A stretch of DNA of 64,000 bases from Gentiana macrophylla (taxonomy: Eukaryota > Streptophyta > Magnoliopsida > Gentianales > Gentianaceae): NCBI GenBank assembly GCA_026214975.1, contig CM047817.1, forward strand, positions 62,776,407 through 62,840,406, in the 5' to 3' direction. The notes below the pieces were generated by a model. The model ran no database searches. It worked only from the letters and a program-made list of their open reading frames with translations, and was not told where the DNA came from. This document shows, piece by piece, positions 24,545-37,600 of this stretch (position 1 is the first letter of the stretch; each line of letters begins with the position of its first letter). A program made the translations under genes and the position numbers.

Positions 24545-25425
24545 TTTCATGAATGTGCACGATCTTAAGGTACACAAATCCCCTATTGGGGTTCCTCTTC
24601 CCAATTAGGGTTTAGTTTGGTTCCAAAAACACCTAAAATGCGAAAAACGGAGTGGGAACCCCAATAGGGGATTTGTGTACCTTAAGATCGTGTACATTCA
24701 TGAAAAAAATGCCGAAACGTTACTACATTTTCCTTGGAAATGTTCAAAGTCTAAATATCACTCCGTTTTTCGCATTTCCATTGTTTCTAGAAGCTTTCTA
24801 TACCCTACTTGGGAAGGGGAACCCCAATAGGGGATTTGTGTACCTTAATATCGTGTACATTCCTGAAAAAAATGCCGAAACGTAACTACATTTTTCTTGG
24901 AAATGTTCAAAGTGAAAATAGCACTCCGTTTTTCGCGTTTCCATTGTTTCAGCCAGCTTTCTATACCCTACTTGGGAAGGGGAACCCCAATAGGGTATTT
25001 GTGTACCTTAAGATCGTGTACATTCATGAAAAAATGCCGAAACGTTACTTGGGAAGGAACCCAAATAGGGATTTGTGTACCTTAAGATCGTGCACATTCA
25101 TGAAAAATGCCGAAAGCGTTACTACATTTTCCTTGGAAATGTTCAAAGTCCAAATATCACTCCGTTTTATGCGTTTCATTGTTTCGCCACTTTCTATACC
25201 CTACTTGGGAAGGGGACCCCAATAGGGGATTTGTGTACCTTAAGATCGTGCACATTCATGAAAAAAATGCCAAACGTTACTATATTTTCCTTGAAAATGT
25301 TCAAAGTCTAAATATCAATCCGTTTTTAGCATTTCCATTGTTTCTGAAGCTTTCTATACCCTACTTGGGAAGGGGAACCCCATAGGGGATTTGTGTACCT
25401 TAAGATCGTGCACATTTCGTAAAAA
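24545..25425. repeat. Tandem array of about 160-bp units with an inverted first unit
   Basis: The unit has CCTTAAGATCGTG, a CATTCATGAAAAAAATGCCG block, CTTGGAAATGTTCAAAGT, a TATACCCTACTTGGGAAGGG block and CCCCAATAGGGGATTTG. Plus-oriented copies begin near 24673, 24834, 25001, 25075 (short), 25230 and 25389. A reversed partial copy (24545-24605) faces the first one, giving a hairpin centred near 24630. Overlapping open frames across the array are repeat by-products. Confidence 0.9.
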
Positions 25426-25429
25426 ATGA

Positions 25430-25980
25430 ACGCAAGCGTTCTTTTTTTGGAAATGTTCAAATTTTTTAGTGGCGATTCATTTTTACGGATGTCGAGACAT
25501 TTTTTTGAAATTGAACATAGTTTTTGGTTATGTTACTACAATTTTAAGGGTTGTTAATTTGTTGTTTTGAGTCATTTTACGTGGATGGGCAATGTTACTA
25601 CAAATTAGTTGCTATTATTACATTGACTTCATTCATACAGTCCATGTGCATATAACATTGTACATGATAACTATGATTGGTTGGACTGTTACTACATTAT
25701 ATAGCAATGTTACTACTTCGTTGTTCACATAATAATGTAGTAACATTACAAAAACAAATAGCTCTATTTCATGACCAGGTCGAAACAATGCAAAATAGTT
25801 CAGGTACAGTTCAAAATAATGTTGCAGCAGTCCATATATTGTACTAACAATCCATTCATAGGTATTAAGAATTCACACAGGTTTAACATTCATAAGCAGT
25901 AACAATCCATTCATAAGTAGTAACAATCCATTAAGGTTTAACAATCCATTCAGAAACAGTAACAACAAAAATGTGCAGGA
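25430..25980. repeat. Second GTTACTAC segment and reversed GTAGTAAC array, right arm of MULE
   Basis: 25440-25730 is a degenerate direct copy of 22470-22800. From about 25733 on the motif appears reversed (GTAGTAAC, then CAGTAACAATCCATTCA several times to about 25965). So the MULE arms carry the motif in opposite senses. Confidence 0.7.
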
Positions 25981-26570
25981 GAGAAAAAATAATAAACTGA
26001 AACGAACCATGACAACAACAATTGTTCATACATGACCACAATTGCACACCGAAATATAATTACCTTGGGTCATAATTGCTGCGCACGTATTGATACAAAA
26101 ACAGAAAAAATGCAAAGAAACGGCAACAAATTCGGTGATGAACTTGCAGCAGATGAAAATGCGGTGATGAAATTGCAGCAGATGAAAATGAGCATATGAA
26201 AATGCGTTGATGAAAAAAACCGTAAAAAATGCAGCAGATGGCCTATCCAACCGGATCGAAATGAGTCCTCCAACGGATCGTCCTTTTTGCTTTTGAGAGA
26301 ACAACCATCGAAGAAGATAATCTGCTAAATAAGTGGGAATGAATATGGCATGAAATGAGGAGAAAATCTGATATGCGGTTACAACAAAATATTTACCTCA
26401 TTTATGACAATAAATATCAGATTTATTTGAAATAAATAGTAAAATATTAGAAATAAATCATTAAGGGTATATTTGGATTGACATTAATTTTTGTCCTTTA
26501 CAACCTTTGTATTTTTTTTTGTCCTTTTCACATAAATAAGATATAAAACAGTCCTTTACGACCTTTTCCT

Positions 26571-26580
26571 ATTCTACATT
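26571..26580. repeat. Right target duplication of the MULE-like element
   Basis: ATTCTACATT, an exact copy of 21553-21562. Confidence 0.85.
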
Positions 26581-27917
26581 TATTATTGTTGTTTGTAAAT
26601 ATCATCTAATTTATAATATTAAATTCTCAATGTTAAACAACATTACAGGTACAAATCCAATGCATGTGCCAAAGTATGGTGAGATGGATACGCGACTTAC
26701 CATAAAAAACCAACATCAAACTTATGATTGCTAATTCAAAGCCTGCTAGAATAGCCGACCTTAAGTTTGTCCCAAATGTATACCTTAACGGTTTATGACT
26801 TTATTTCTATACTTATATATTCATTAATGCTATTCATATTTAAAAAAAATTCCATGTTATTGCAGGTCAAACATTTCCGTTGTGTAGCTATAATGAAACA
26901 TATTCACAGAAATGACATGTTTTACGAGGCATGCACGCATTGTAACAACGATGTGACTGATGTTGATGGCTACATTTATTGCTATACTTGCAATAAGCAA
27001 GTGACTCCCATCGTGCGGTACATACACATTATTATACTCCACACAATCTCACATTCATTGTTCTCTCCTAACGTGTTCACTTTTTTAAGCTACTATGTTT
27101 GTGTTGATATTATGGACCAATCCAAACCCACTACCATTCACTTGCCTGATGGAAGTGCCGACTATGTGCTTCGTTCCCCCGCTCAGTTGTTACATAATAT
27201 GTTGACATTGGTACATTTCTCTCCACTTTTTATTTCAACACCTATTTTCAATAATCATTTTTGGACTTTCATATTATTAAATTTTACACATTTACAGGGA
27301 GATGGTCATCGCACTTTCGAGGATCATTTGAAACGTTGCGAAGGAGCACAATACATGTTCATTGTACACGCTCCTTCAACGCCACATTATACAACATAAC
27401 TAAAAGTTGTTTATGTTTTGAAAGTAAATTGGTTTGATGCATGCAAGCTTTCAAACGTAAACGTGAACAAAACAACACCTCATGTAAGACGTTTAATCTC
27501 CTTTGTGTATAGATTTTTGAAATATTTTGATCATTTTTCTTTCACATGCTCATATATTTTCTTTTACTTTTTCATTCCAGATATGAAGTAAACTTTATTG
27601 TGATGGTTGTTGTGCAATCTCACGTTCGTTTTTATGTGAACCTACGCTACTTTTCATTCTCATAACTTTGACAGATGTCTACACTTTCATATTTCATTGT
27701 AAATATTTCATTCATGCCATTTTTTTTTCGTTATTTTTGTTTCACTTACATAGATCTTCAATTACTACAACATCTACAAATTTATGCATACACATATATC
27801 ATTGTAAATTTCAATCATGCCTTTTTTTTATTTTGTTTTCACTTAAATAACTATTAAATTACTACAGTATCTACAAATTTCTACATACACAGATCGACTT
27901 TTCAAATATAAATATCT

Positions 27918-27943
27918 CCGTACATCGCACGGATTTCATACTA

Positions 27944-27944
<1 letters not shown>
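27918..27944 (+). other. 3' hairpin and CTAG terminus of the right Helitron
   Basis: CCGTACATCGCACGG forms the usual short stem-loop (one mismatch). Eight bases later comes CTAG, then T. This matches the plant Helitron 3' end pattern. Confidence 0.85.

Positions 27945-27981
<37 letters not shown>
27945..27981. repeat. (TA)n microsatellite after the Helitron 3' end
   Basis: TA repeat directly at the insertion site, as with the other Helitron. Confidence 0.95.
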
Positions 27982-27988
<7 letters not shown>

Positions 27989-28195
27989 TACTTACCGAAA
28001 GGGCCTGGGAATGACTTCATAATAATATACCTTTTTTTCGGACTTCCTTGCTTGAACATAAAAGCAACTACTAAACAATTATTCAAACACACCTGTACAT
28101 GTACCAACAGAAGGAGAATAAATAAAAAAAAATAAAATAAAAGCACAATGGAGGAAAAGTGTAAACAAAACTAAAGTACCCAAAACCAGTGACCA

Positions 28196-28237
<42 letters not shown>

Positions 28238-28542
28238 ATATTTCATGGCGTTAGCATATATGGGATTGGGTAGCTACGGCTCGCAGTTTCAACACACAAT
28301 TAAATACTCAATATTGTTTATACACGGTATACAATAAAAAAACATAAACACGTAATCAAAATTAATCAATTCGGGTAGCACCCTTTTATTTCTTCTTAAC
28401 ATTATAAAATATTAACTTTTCAATATGAAAACCCTCTTACAATCAAAGCAACATCTAGGCTAGGATTCTAACACCAAACAACACCAATTTACAATCCCAC
28501 TTTATAAATCTTGAATAACACAATAGGAAGATCTCGTACCTT
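27982..28542. other. Non-coding AT-rich stretch with a second (AT)n run
   Basis: It includes an (AT)n microsatellite at about 28199-28235. No gene or element is recognised. Confidence 0.6.
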
Positions 28543-28708
28543 CACTAAAAAAAAACACACTATTGCTAAACTAGTTTTTGCCACACACACAAAAAGTGTG
28601 ACTAAAAGTACTTGGTTAGACACTTTTGTCACGCTCATGTGGCTAAAAACAAGTACATTGTTGTGTGGAAAATAATAGTGTAATAAAAAAATTGTTTTTC
28701 TTGTAGTG
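28543..28708. mobile_element. Small CACTA-type MITE
   Basis: It starts CACTA (28543) and ends TTTTTCTTGTAGTG (28708), whose reverse complement CACTACAAGAAAAA is the classic CACTA terminal repeat. It is flanked by CTT on both sides (28540-28542, 28709-28711), the 3-bp duplication of CACTA elements. 166 bp, non-coding. Confidence 0.85.
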
Positions 28709-28711
28709 CTT

Positions 28712-29262
28712 AAAGCAATCTAAAAGCGAATCCAAAAGCAACACCGAAGGCAAAGCTTGAATCCTTCGATTCACAAATTCTACGACCAACCTACGATAAT
28801 GTAAGCGAAGTGACTTAAACTCTACATCTGGTAGAACTAATCTTGAAGTCAGCAGAGTGATGGTATGCTGATAAGTGTATCCAAGTCGGTGAAAGTCAGT
28901 TGGGAAGTCTGTTGAGCTTTCTTCTAATGTCAGCAGTCTGCTGGAGGACAGTCTTCCGGAGATCAGCAGAGTGTTCCAACATCTGGGGCATTTATGGCAA
29001 TTCGACAAAGATTCTTGACGGTTAGGGTTTAGGGATTTGTGCCTATAAATACCAATTGTATTGATAATTGTAAAGTGTGTAATCCATCTAAAATTCAGGG
29101 CATAATAAAATAACTCTTTTCTATCCGTGGAGTAGTCGGCACAACGCGTGAACACACGTTAAATCCTGTGTTCTTCTTGTTTCTGTTCCCTTGTCTGATT
29201 TTCATGTTAGATTGATTCTGTGTTTATCTTATTGCATTTGGGTTCTCTGTATCCTTTTATAA
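28712..29262 (+). repeat. Solo or truncated copia-like LTR
   Basis: A TATA box (CCTATAAATAC, about 29041-29051) is followed by GTGGAGTAGTCGGCACAACG and ACACGTTAAATCC blocks and ends near CTTTTATAACA. These are typical of the R-U5 part of plant copia LTRs. The left end is unclear and no primer binding site follows. A 170-codon open frame on the minus strand (28643-29155) runs through this LTR and the CACTA MITE and is not a gene. Confidence 0.6.
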
Positions 29263-29802
29263 CAGATTATTAAACGATATTCTATGATTAAAGCAACCAT
29301 TTTACATAATTAATGCTCGAAATTTTATCAAGAACGATCAATATTACGATTTTAGGGCTAGAACGAAAACTTACTATTTAGAAAATGAAGAGTATGGAAA
29401 CGATCGACTTCTCTCAGTGATCGATTTCTTCTACTTCCGCCTACTCAAAATCCTGACGGATTAGCCGCACGATTGAAGATTATATTCCGCACGATTGAAG
29501 ATTCCCTTCCTCCGCTTCCAGCCAATTCTGCGTCTATTTTTCTTCTGTGAAGCGTTGTTCCTCTCTTTTGTTTCTGAAAGGTGCGTGTATAGCTATGAGG
29601 GAAACATTGAGATTATTTTCCTTCAATAGCCATCAATTAAATCCTTTAATTAAATTATTAAATCCTTTTATTTCTTTTCATAAATTTTCAAAACATTTAA
29701 TTAATCCCTTTTTAATCAAACTAATTGGTTAAATAATAATTAAGTTGTAGTGAATACACCCAATTATTATTTTACCCTTTTCTGGAAATTCGGGATGTTA
29801 CA
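29263..29802 (-). repeat. Possible gypsy-type LTR fragment
   Basis: Read on the minus strand it starts TGTAACATCCCGAATTTCC at 29802, a common start of plant gypsy LTRs. The other end is not determined. Confidence 0.4.
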
Positions 29803-29987
29803 CCCACTCTATCGCGGATGCTAGCATTTCTGTCCCTCCAAATATTACATCCTAAGGAATTGAAAAGATTGGTCAGCAAATCAAATGACGAAAATGCTAC
29901 TTTCACAACAAATAATCATAACACATGTTTACACCTTCAATGTTGACGGGACTTGTATTTTTACACCTTTCATTACATAAATAATAG

Positions 29988-30348
29988 GGATAATGACAAT
30001 TTTTAGTCTATTTTGTTTCATGAAACTTCCACTTCAATCCTCAATGTTTCATTTTGCACTTTAGCTATCTTTTTATCAATGACTTTTTTTTTTTTTTAAT
30101 TATTTTTTTTATTTTTATATATACTTTTTCAGTCCAAATTTCCTCGTGTCAAGTTTCTATTTGTTATAGAATTTCGTACCTTGTATGCTATAAACTTGAC
30201 ACGTGACAATCGGAAGTGAAATGTAACAAAAATTCATTTATGATGGGATAAACTTCATATATGATGTAAAAAAAGTGAAAAAAAATTAAACATTGGAGAC
30301 TGAAGTGATAACTTCATGAAACAAAAGAGACTCAAATCGTCATTATCC
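29988..30348. mobile_element. Foldback MITE
   Basis: Long inverted repeat ends: GGATAATGACAATTT on the left, AATCGTCATTATCC on the right, with further matching blocks (TTTCATGAAACTTCCACTTCA against TGAAGTGATAACTTCATGAAA) and an inner CGTGTCAAGTTT/AAACTTGACACG pair. Target duplication not clear. Confidence 0.75.
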
Positions 30349-30817
30349 TCAATGTATATGAGAAATTTGTTTTTTTTTTTTTTTTTTGAGCGGTGTATGT
30401 GAAATTTTATGGTACACCCGTTATACCAAGTATAATTCATTGTGACCGTACACAAGGGACGGAGGTATGTATATTACTTTGAGGGTGGCTAAACCCACCC
30501 CACAAAAAATATTACTCCTAAAGATTTTTACGGTCGTAGAATAAAAGATTTTAAAGTACAACTATTGTTCTATTCATTATGACCGTGTATTTTTATTCTC
30601 TCTCACCATACACACTCCCATAATGGGAATAGTGATTTTATGGTGATCCAACCTCACCATGTCATCACATAACCCACCGATCACATATTCTAAAATGGGT
30701 GGTTTTTTTCCTAATCATGTGGTACCATGAAAAAATAATTAAATATGAATGGTTCCGGACCACTAAGTCATACTTGTGGCTGGACCATCCTAAAATTTGT
30801 AGTTAATTGTCAATTAT
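30349..30817. other. Non-coding stretch, nothing recognised
   Basis: No open frames of note and no clear repeat ends. Two GTGACCGT-like blocks (30440, 30579) are too weak to classify. Confidence 0.5.
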
Positions 30818-31027
30818 GACACATAGAAAGATGATTTTAGGACTATAAAAAAATATTTTTGTCAAAATGCCATTTCATCAGCGAGAGTGAATTTGAAAGT
30901 GAATACGTTGGTTTTATGCTGAAAACGAACGTAATTCACTTTTAAATTCATTTTCACTGATAAATGTCCTATTTGACAAAAATCTTTTCTTATAATCACC
31001 TTTGCTTGACTTCTTTCATATTGTGTC
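30818..31027. mobile_element. Small foldback element
   Basis: Imperfect inverted repeat: GACACATAGAAAGATGATTTTA...TTTTTGTCAAAATGCCATTT on the left is mirrored by AAATGTCCTATTTGACAAAAA...TAATCACC...TTGTGTC on the right, meeting near 30925. About 210 bp, non-coding. Confidence 0.65.
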
Positions 31028-31142
31028 CTTTAGGACTCTTATCCCTAAAATTTGCCTAATGGGAAAGAAAGTAGAAATATGTGAATATAATTCATGTTAT
31101 TTGATAGAAAACATAAGGACAATGTTGATAAGTGACTAACCA

Positions 31143-31436
31143 TGATGAAAGCCTTAATATTATCCCTTGTAAGTCTCATGGAGCCATGCAAATCTTGAAC
31201 CCTAGAAATTCATCACCATAAAAAGCAAGCAATTCATCAACCATATCATTTTCAAAACCATTTAAACCATTCTTTTTGTGGAGATGATCATCAATAATGG
31301 AGTCAATGAATCCATCAAGTGCTTCCCTAGCTTTGACTAGTCTACCCTTCATGCCTTGTGGATCAATCCAACTTAAACAAGGGATAAAATCACCTAAACA
31401 TACATCACCCAAAACACCGGAATTTTTCCGTTAGAC
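31143..31436 (-). pseudogene. Cytochrome P450 (A-type, CYP71 clan) exon fragment
   Basis: Plant A-type P450s are ER-bound monooxygenases of specialised metabolism. On the minus strand the frame encodes LGDFIPCLSWIDPQG, ALDGFIDSIIDDH and DMVDELLAF, the usual stretch before helix I. A frameshift near 31180 leads to MRLTRDNIKAFIM followed by GTTAGT, which fits the conserved intron position of A-type P450 genes just before the oxygen-binding helix. The haem-binding cysteine region and the N-terminus are missing. It is a broken exon piece; the exact subfamily cannot be told. Confidence 0.78.
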
Positions 31437-31477
31437 AAATTTCTACTGAAGCTCAGAGTTGTTTTGTAAAAAAATGA

Positions 31478-32452
31478 TTTAATAAAGGTGAAGAGAGGAG
31501 TTCCAACAAACTTATTAGGAAAGATGGATTCCTTGACGTTGTATATACGTCATTAAACAACAATCTAGGAATCTTTGAGCCAAGAAGGGAACCAAGCGGG
31601 GTCTCTAGATTTATGAAAACTAATTTAGTTGAATTTAATGAAGCTGGTAGTGTTGGGCATTAGCAGTTGTCATATGAGAGTTTGCAACCGCTATCTGGCT
31701 TTGGTTTTGCAAAGGACGATTGCTTAAACGGGTTCCTTGGACTGCATCAGGGGACCCATTGAAATCCCTGAATGGTAATTCCTTTAACGTGCTCGGATTT
31801 CCATTTCAACAGGCTACTCTGCCTCTTTGGGAACCGGTAGACGAAATTTCAGTAGCTCATCCGTCAGAAAAATTGAAGCATATAGATGCTGAACCGGGTA
31901 GTAGAGTCTGTACGGTGAAAGATTCTACAATCTACAACGTGGTCCCTACATGGCCTTTGTTTGATGCCAGTCATGATGGGGCAGCACTGGTAAGTAATTC
32001 ATCGGTTGTAGCAGTAGATTGCTGAATGAAGATCTTCCTAAATTTGATTCAAAGGTACAATTACAAATGTATGGGGGGTGAGTTTCTCCATGAATACATA
32101 CAACTCCTAAAAGGCTTAATCATCGTCGTTTCTACGTTTTGTATAGGCTAGAGATAATTCAGCGGCATTCTCAGAGCCACAAAGTGCTGAAATAGGTGCA
32201 GTGATAATACCATTTCTTGGTCTGATTCCCTCAGCATCAGATCTTGAAGAATCCCAAAGTGACGATGACGTGCCTTGTTATTCTTATATTGAAGCTATGG
32301 TAAGTGTCACAATATTCTTTTACAAGCTTTACATCATAGAGTAGTTGATGATTATAATATATGACATTTTCTTTCAGATACATGAAATGGATATAGGTCC
32401 TTTTGATCTGGACAATACTACCGCAAAGCAAGGTCGAATCAACAGTGTTTGA
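31478..32452 (+). pseudogene. MCRS1-like FHA-domain protein, fragment without the FHA domain
   Basis: Plant homologues of microspherule protein 1 are nuclear proteins with a C-terminal FHA domain. Visible: an open stretch from 31478 (KDGFLDVVYTSLNNN), a second frame from 31720 with GFPFQQATLPLWEPVDEIS (about 31792-31850) resembling the MPLW..IEDIS block, then LLNEDLPKFDSK after a frameshift, an exon at 32147-32299 (AG before, GTAAGT after) ending DDDVPCYSYIEAM, and an exon at 32378-32452 with IHEMDIGPFDLD, the linker before the FHA fold. It stops at TGA 32450-32452, before the FHA domain. Frame breaks at about 31660 and 32023 show a decayed piece. Family assignment is from memory of conserved blocks. 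Confidence 0.6.
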
Positions 32453-32717
32453 CTTTAACTGCATTTTACCATTTATCTATATCGAGGCTTTTAATTTCCG
32501 TTTGGTTTGTAACTTTATGCTCATTCCCATTGAAATAAACAAAAGTGATGGCTCAATTAGGGTTATAAAGCATCCCTGAGGTCAAAGGCGGATCCAGAAT
32601 CGGCCTATTTTCGTACACCTAAACTTAATGCTGGATATACCTAGTAAAATAAAAGAAAATCATTGTGGCAGATTCTTTTATGCATTTAATTTTGCTTCAC
32701 CTAAACCTAAAACAAAT
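32453..32717. other. Short flank before element A
   Basis: No features seen. The last five bases (AAATT) would be one copy of the target duplication of element A; the partner is not visible. Confidence 0.4.
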
Positions 32718-34509
<1,792 letters not shown>

Positions 34510-34527
34510 ATTTCCCCTTTTGGTGAT
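34510..34527 (-). promoter_or_regulatory. Polypurine tract of element A
   Basis: On the minus strand a run CATCACCAAAAGGGGAAAT directly before the LTR start, as in SIRE-type copia elements. Confidence 0.75.
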
Positions 34528-34622
34528 GATGCCACTACCTCACCTAACAAAGAAAGCAAAAGATTAAAAAAAAAAAGTAACAAATTTCAGTTATATCTCA
34601 TTATAATCATTTGTTCAATGTA

Positions 34623-37600
34623 TTACTGATCTAGATACAACAAAGATAAAACATGTAAAGTGTCTTTGATCTCATGTCTTCTTTCTCTTTCTTGTCTAGC
34701 CTTCTCCACTTGCTCTTGGCAGGCACTTATTTCTTCTATCATTTCTCTCATCCATTCATTTTCAACGAGAGTGAAGTCAATATAGGAATTCACTTCTTTC
34801 CACCACTTGCATGCTTCAGGTAGAATCAGGTTGATTTGATCAACTCTAAATCCCAAACGCATGTATAATTCCTTGAATTCATTAAGTGATTCCTTTGCAG
34901 ATGTGATAGGTGGACTCCTTCCACCTCTACCACCTCTTCCACCTCTCGTAATTTGCCCTCAAGGCTTTAACTCTTGCTTCCCGAATTTTAAGCCCAAGAA
35001 TGAGTTCGGACCTTCATGAAATCCCTTGTCATGATAAGGTTTCCTTCATTGTAGTGCTCATTCTTGTATTGTTTGAGAAGATCATCAAGAAGTTGAACTC
35101 GCCAGTGTGTGTTCCTTGAATGAATTAGTCTCATTCTCCCATCTTTTCTTTGCAAAAATTCCGTAGCTTCTTTTGCAACTTCGCTTGGCCCTCTTCCTCT
35201 TAGTGACATCATCAACAAACCGGGACAAGAGGCCATGTACACTCTCCTGTGATCACTAGGTTGTTCATTGACCCTCCATAATTTCAAATCCTAGTGTCAA
35301 CAAATTGTGATCCTTTCTTGTAGTGTTTGCTCCAAAGAGAGTTATCCTCTCAAAGGATTTTAGGATCTAGTACATGCAGGTGAGATGTGTGGCACAGCCT
35401 CGGCTGGCCTAGTGTCTCAAAGCAAGCTTGTCAAGTTTCTCGTGGATGGCTTCAAGTTGTTTGCGCAAAACTTTTCCTTCAATGTATTTCCTTGTCTCGA
35501 TCCCCTTTACATCCAGAGCAAGGTCAGCAAGAGCATATTGGGTGGAGTTTCAAAGGTTCTTCCTCTATTCTCCACTAAATTCAGTAAGTCTTCAAATATT
35601 TGCTCTTGCCGATCAAGTTGAATTCTTAGATTGGCAATGTCATTTCTGACTGTCCTCAACTCTTCCATACTATGTGCTGGTACTTCACCAGCTATTCCTC
35701 CAGCAGCTCCATCAGCAGGCTCTTCTACATTGTATTATGGCCTCTGTCTGCTGATAACCACTGCAAAACTAATATCTAGTCCAAACAGGTTAGGTGCTTG
35801 GTACTCTTCCAAGATAGGATCAAGAGCAAAGCTCTTCAAACATAGTACAAATGCCTGTGGGGGTTCATCATCGCAAGTTCTTCTTCGTGCATTTGGAACT
35901 CTTCATCATCAAGTCATAGTCCAAAGAAATGCTCATCCAAATTAATGTAGAGCGATCTGTGACCATTTTTACCTAAAGTGGCCTTGTCTCCTTCAAGAGG
36001 CTCCACCTCAAAGACCTCTTCAAGAACAATGTTAGGGTTTCTCCAAACCCAAGGATTGTTCCAACCTTTGTTCAGTCTTTGTATGTTCCTCAAAGAACCT
36101 GTACCTCATGTTCCAACCTATGTCCAGGTGCTGTTTGATCCTCAGCAACCTGTACCTCCACTTCTGTAGTCTCATCACCCAAAACTTCATTCTGCTGATC
36201 TTCAATGATCTTACCAAAGATCAAGAATTCATCCACCGCACCATCGGTGAGATTCTTGACCAAAGCTTCACCGGTTGTTCCTCTAGCCACTCCACCGGTC
36301 TCCCCAGAAACATATGGGAATCATCATCAAAATCAGATGAATCACTGTCAGGTGTGTACTTTGGATCCCTGAACATGATTACACCACCTTTCTTTCCTTG
36401 ATCCATCAGATCCATCAGCCTAGATTGAAGCACAGTTGTATCTATTAAGTCCAATAGGCTTTCCACACCCAGCTGATCAAATGCCCATTCTTCAAATCCA
36501 CTCATTGGATCAACAAATTTGGTTTTACGTCTCTTGTAGAATCCAAACTTCCATTGGAAATAATTTTGTACCTTTCTGAAGTTGGGATCTACCTTGACCT
36601 TCTTGGATGCCTTTTCATATGGCATGGTTGGCTTTCTGGGGACAGGTTCAGGACCTTCCTGACCTCTAAAGGTCCCAATCAAAGAAGTTGAGAGTTTCCT
36701 CAACAGATGTGTCCAGTCCAAGAGTTGCCGATTGTATATTAGTCCATACTACCTCTATCTGTATCACACTTGGTTCCCCTTGACTTATATGCTCATCAGC
36801 AGGATTAGCAACAGATTGCTCTTCCCCCTGACCTATTGCAGGAATTGCAGGGTCTTGTACCAAATCTTCAACTTCCACAGCAGATATTGACTCAGTAGTT
36901 TGTTGTGGCTCTTCTACAAGTTGCTCAACAACAACTTGTATAGCTTTGATAGGCTCGTGGAGCCTTTGCAGTGAGATTCAAAGTAGCTTCTACAAGAGGC
37001 ACATGGTCAGTAGTCTGCTGTGAATCTCCAACAGGTTGCTCAACAACAACCTCTACATCCTCAGTAGGCTTGATAATAGTTAAGGGCTCAGCCTCAATAG
37101 CCTCTTCTTCCTGTTCTACTTCTTCTTGTTGTTTTTCTCTCTGACTTTCCAAAAGCCTCAATTGTTTTCCTTTGCCATGCTTTTTCTTTTTGGCAATCTC
37201 TTTCATTCTTTTGGAAAGTGGTTCATCTTCACTTTCAGTAGACTTCCTCTTTCTACTGGCTTCCTTTTGTTGCTCTCTGAGAATTTCAGCAATAGTCTTC
37301 TTCTTTGAAACAATAGCAGGGTCAGTTAACTCAACTTCAGCTGGACCCTCAGCAGACTCATAAGTCTGTGCTTTTTGCTTCTTTGTCTTCTTAGGCTTTA
37401 ACATCTCTGTAATTTTTCTTGTGTCAACAGCCTTTCTTTTCTCAGTAACCTTCTTTGGTGCAAAGAGACTTCACAACTTTCTTAACTTCGCTCACCACCA
37501 AAGATCACCATCATCTCCATCATCATCACCGCCACCTCTCCAACCTCATCTCCATCATCCAATCCAGAATAGAGAGTAGCAATCTGCTGGCTTGTATCTT

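Larger units (their letters stand above)
21563..26570. mobile_element. MULE-like element with long terminal inverted repeats, no transposase
   Basis: The left end (GGGG...GGGCCTAAAGGAC) and right end (GTCCTTTACGACC...TCCT) are inverted repeats that continue inward about 120 bases to CCCTTAATGAT / ATCATTAAGGG. The element is flanked by the 10-bp direct repeat ATTCTACATT. Long TIRs with a 9-11 bp duplication indicate a Mutator-like element. It is 5,008 bp and has no MURA-type transposase, so it is non-autonomous. The interior is made of GTTACTAC motif arrays, a 160-bp tandem array and exon-like pieces. It interrupts the Helitron RPA gene. Confidence 0.82.
20421..27399 (+). pseudogene. Helitron RPA1-like protein, interrupted by a MULE
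   Basis: Replication protein A large-subunit homologue that plant Helitrons carry, presumably to bind single-stranded DNA during transposition. Exon-like pieces: HPCPNNWYIKVRFLRLL (about 20535-20590), MVRDNVSLATQFVDGNVYCL (about 20730-20795, first OB fold), a DIRGLMV block (about 21053), MTLWGDFATHDG (about 21280-21320, second OB fold) ending at DYEG, and after the inserted MULE the C-terminal zinc ribbon: FYEACTHCNNDVTDVDG then YCYTCNKQV (about 26922-27003) with four cysteines. The last exon piece runs to 27399. Introns keep many GT/AG borders, but the 5-kb insertion separates the halves. Confidence 0.82.
15581..27944 (+). mobile_element. Autonomous-type Helitron, degraded, split by a MULE
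   Basis: It carries the two genes of plant autonomous Helitrons on one strand: Rep-helicase (about 15745-19143) then an RPA1-like protein (about 19450-27399). Its 3' end is CTAG (27941-27944) followed by T, eight bases after a hairpin. The 5' TC end is not identified and the left limit is set only by the end of gypsy element G. A 5.0-kb MULE-like element sits inside the RPA gene. Stops, a frameshifting deletion and a changed HUH motif show that it is dead. Confidence 0.8.

Noticed and set aside
24652..25385. Several overlapping open frames on plus with repeated peptide blocks
   Set aside because: They are translations of the 160-bp tandem array in different frames; indels between units shift the frame and no known domain appears.
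28643..29155. A 170-codon open frame on the minus strand
   Set aside because: It crosses the CACTA MITE and a copia-like LTR with its TATA box, so it is chance reading of two unrelated repeats.
35385..36401. Many plus-strand open frames opposite the extra ORF of element A
   Set aside because: They are antisense shadows; the minus strand carries the charged and helical protein blocks shared with element B.
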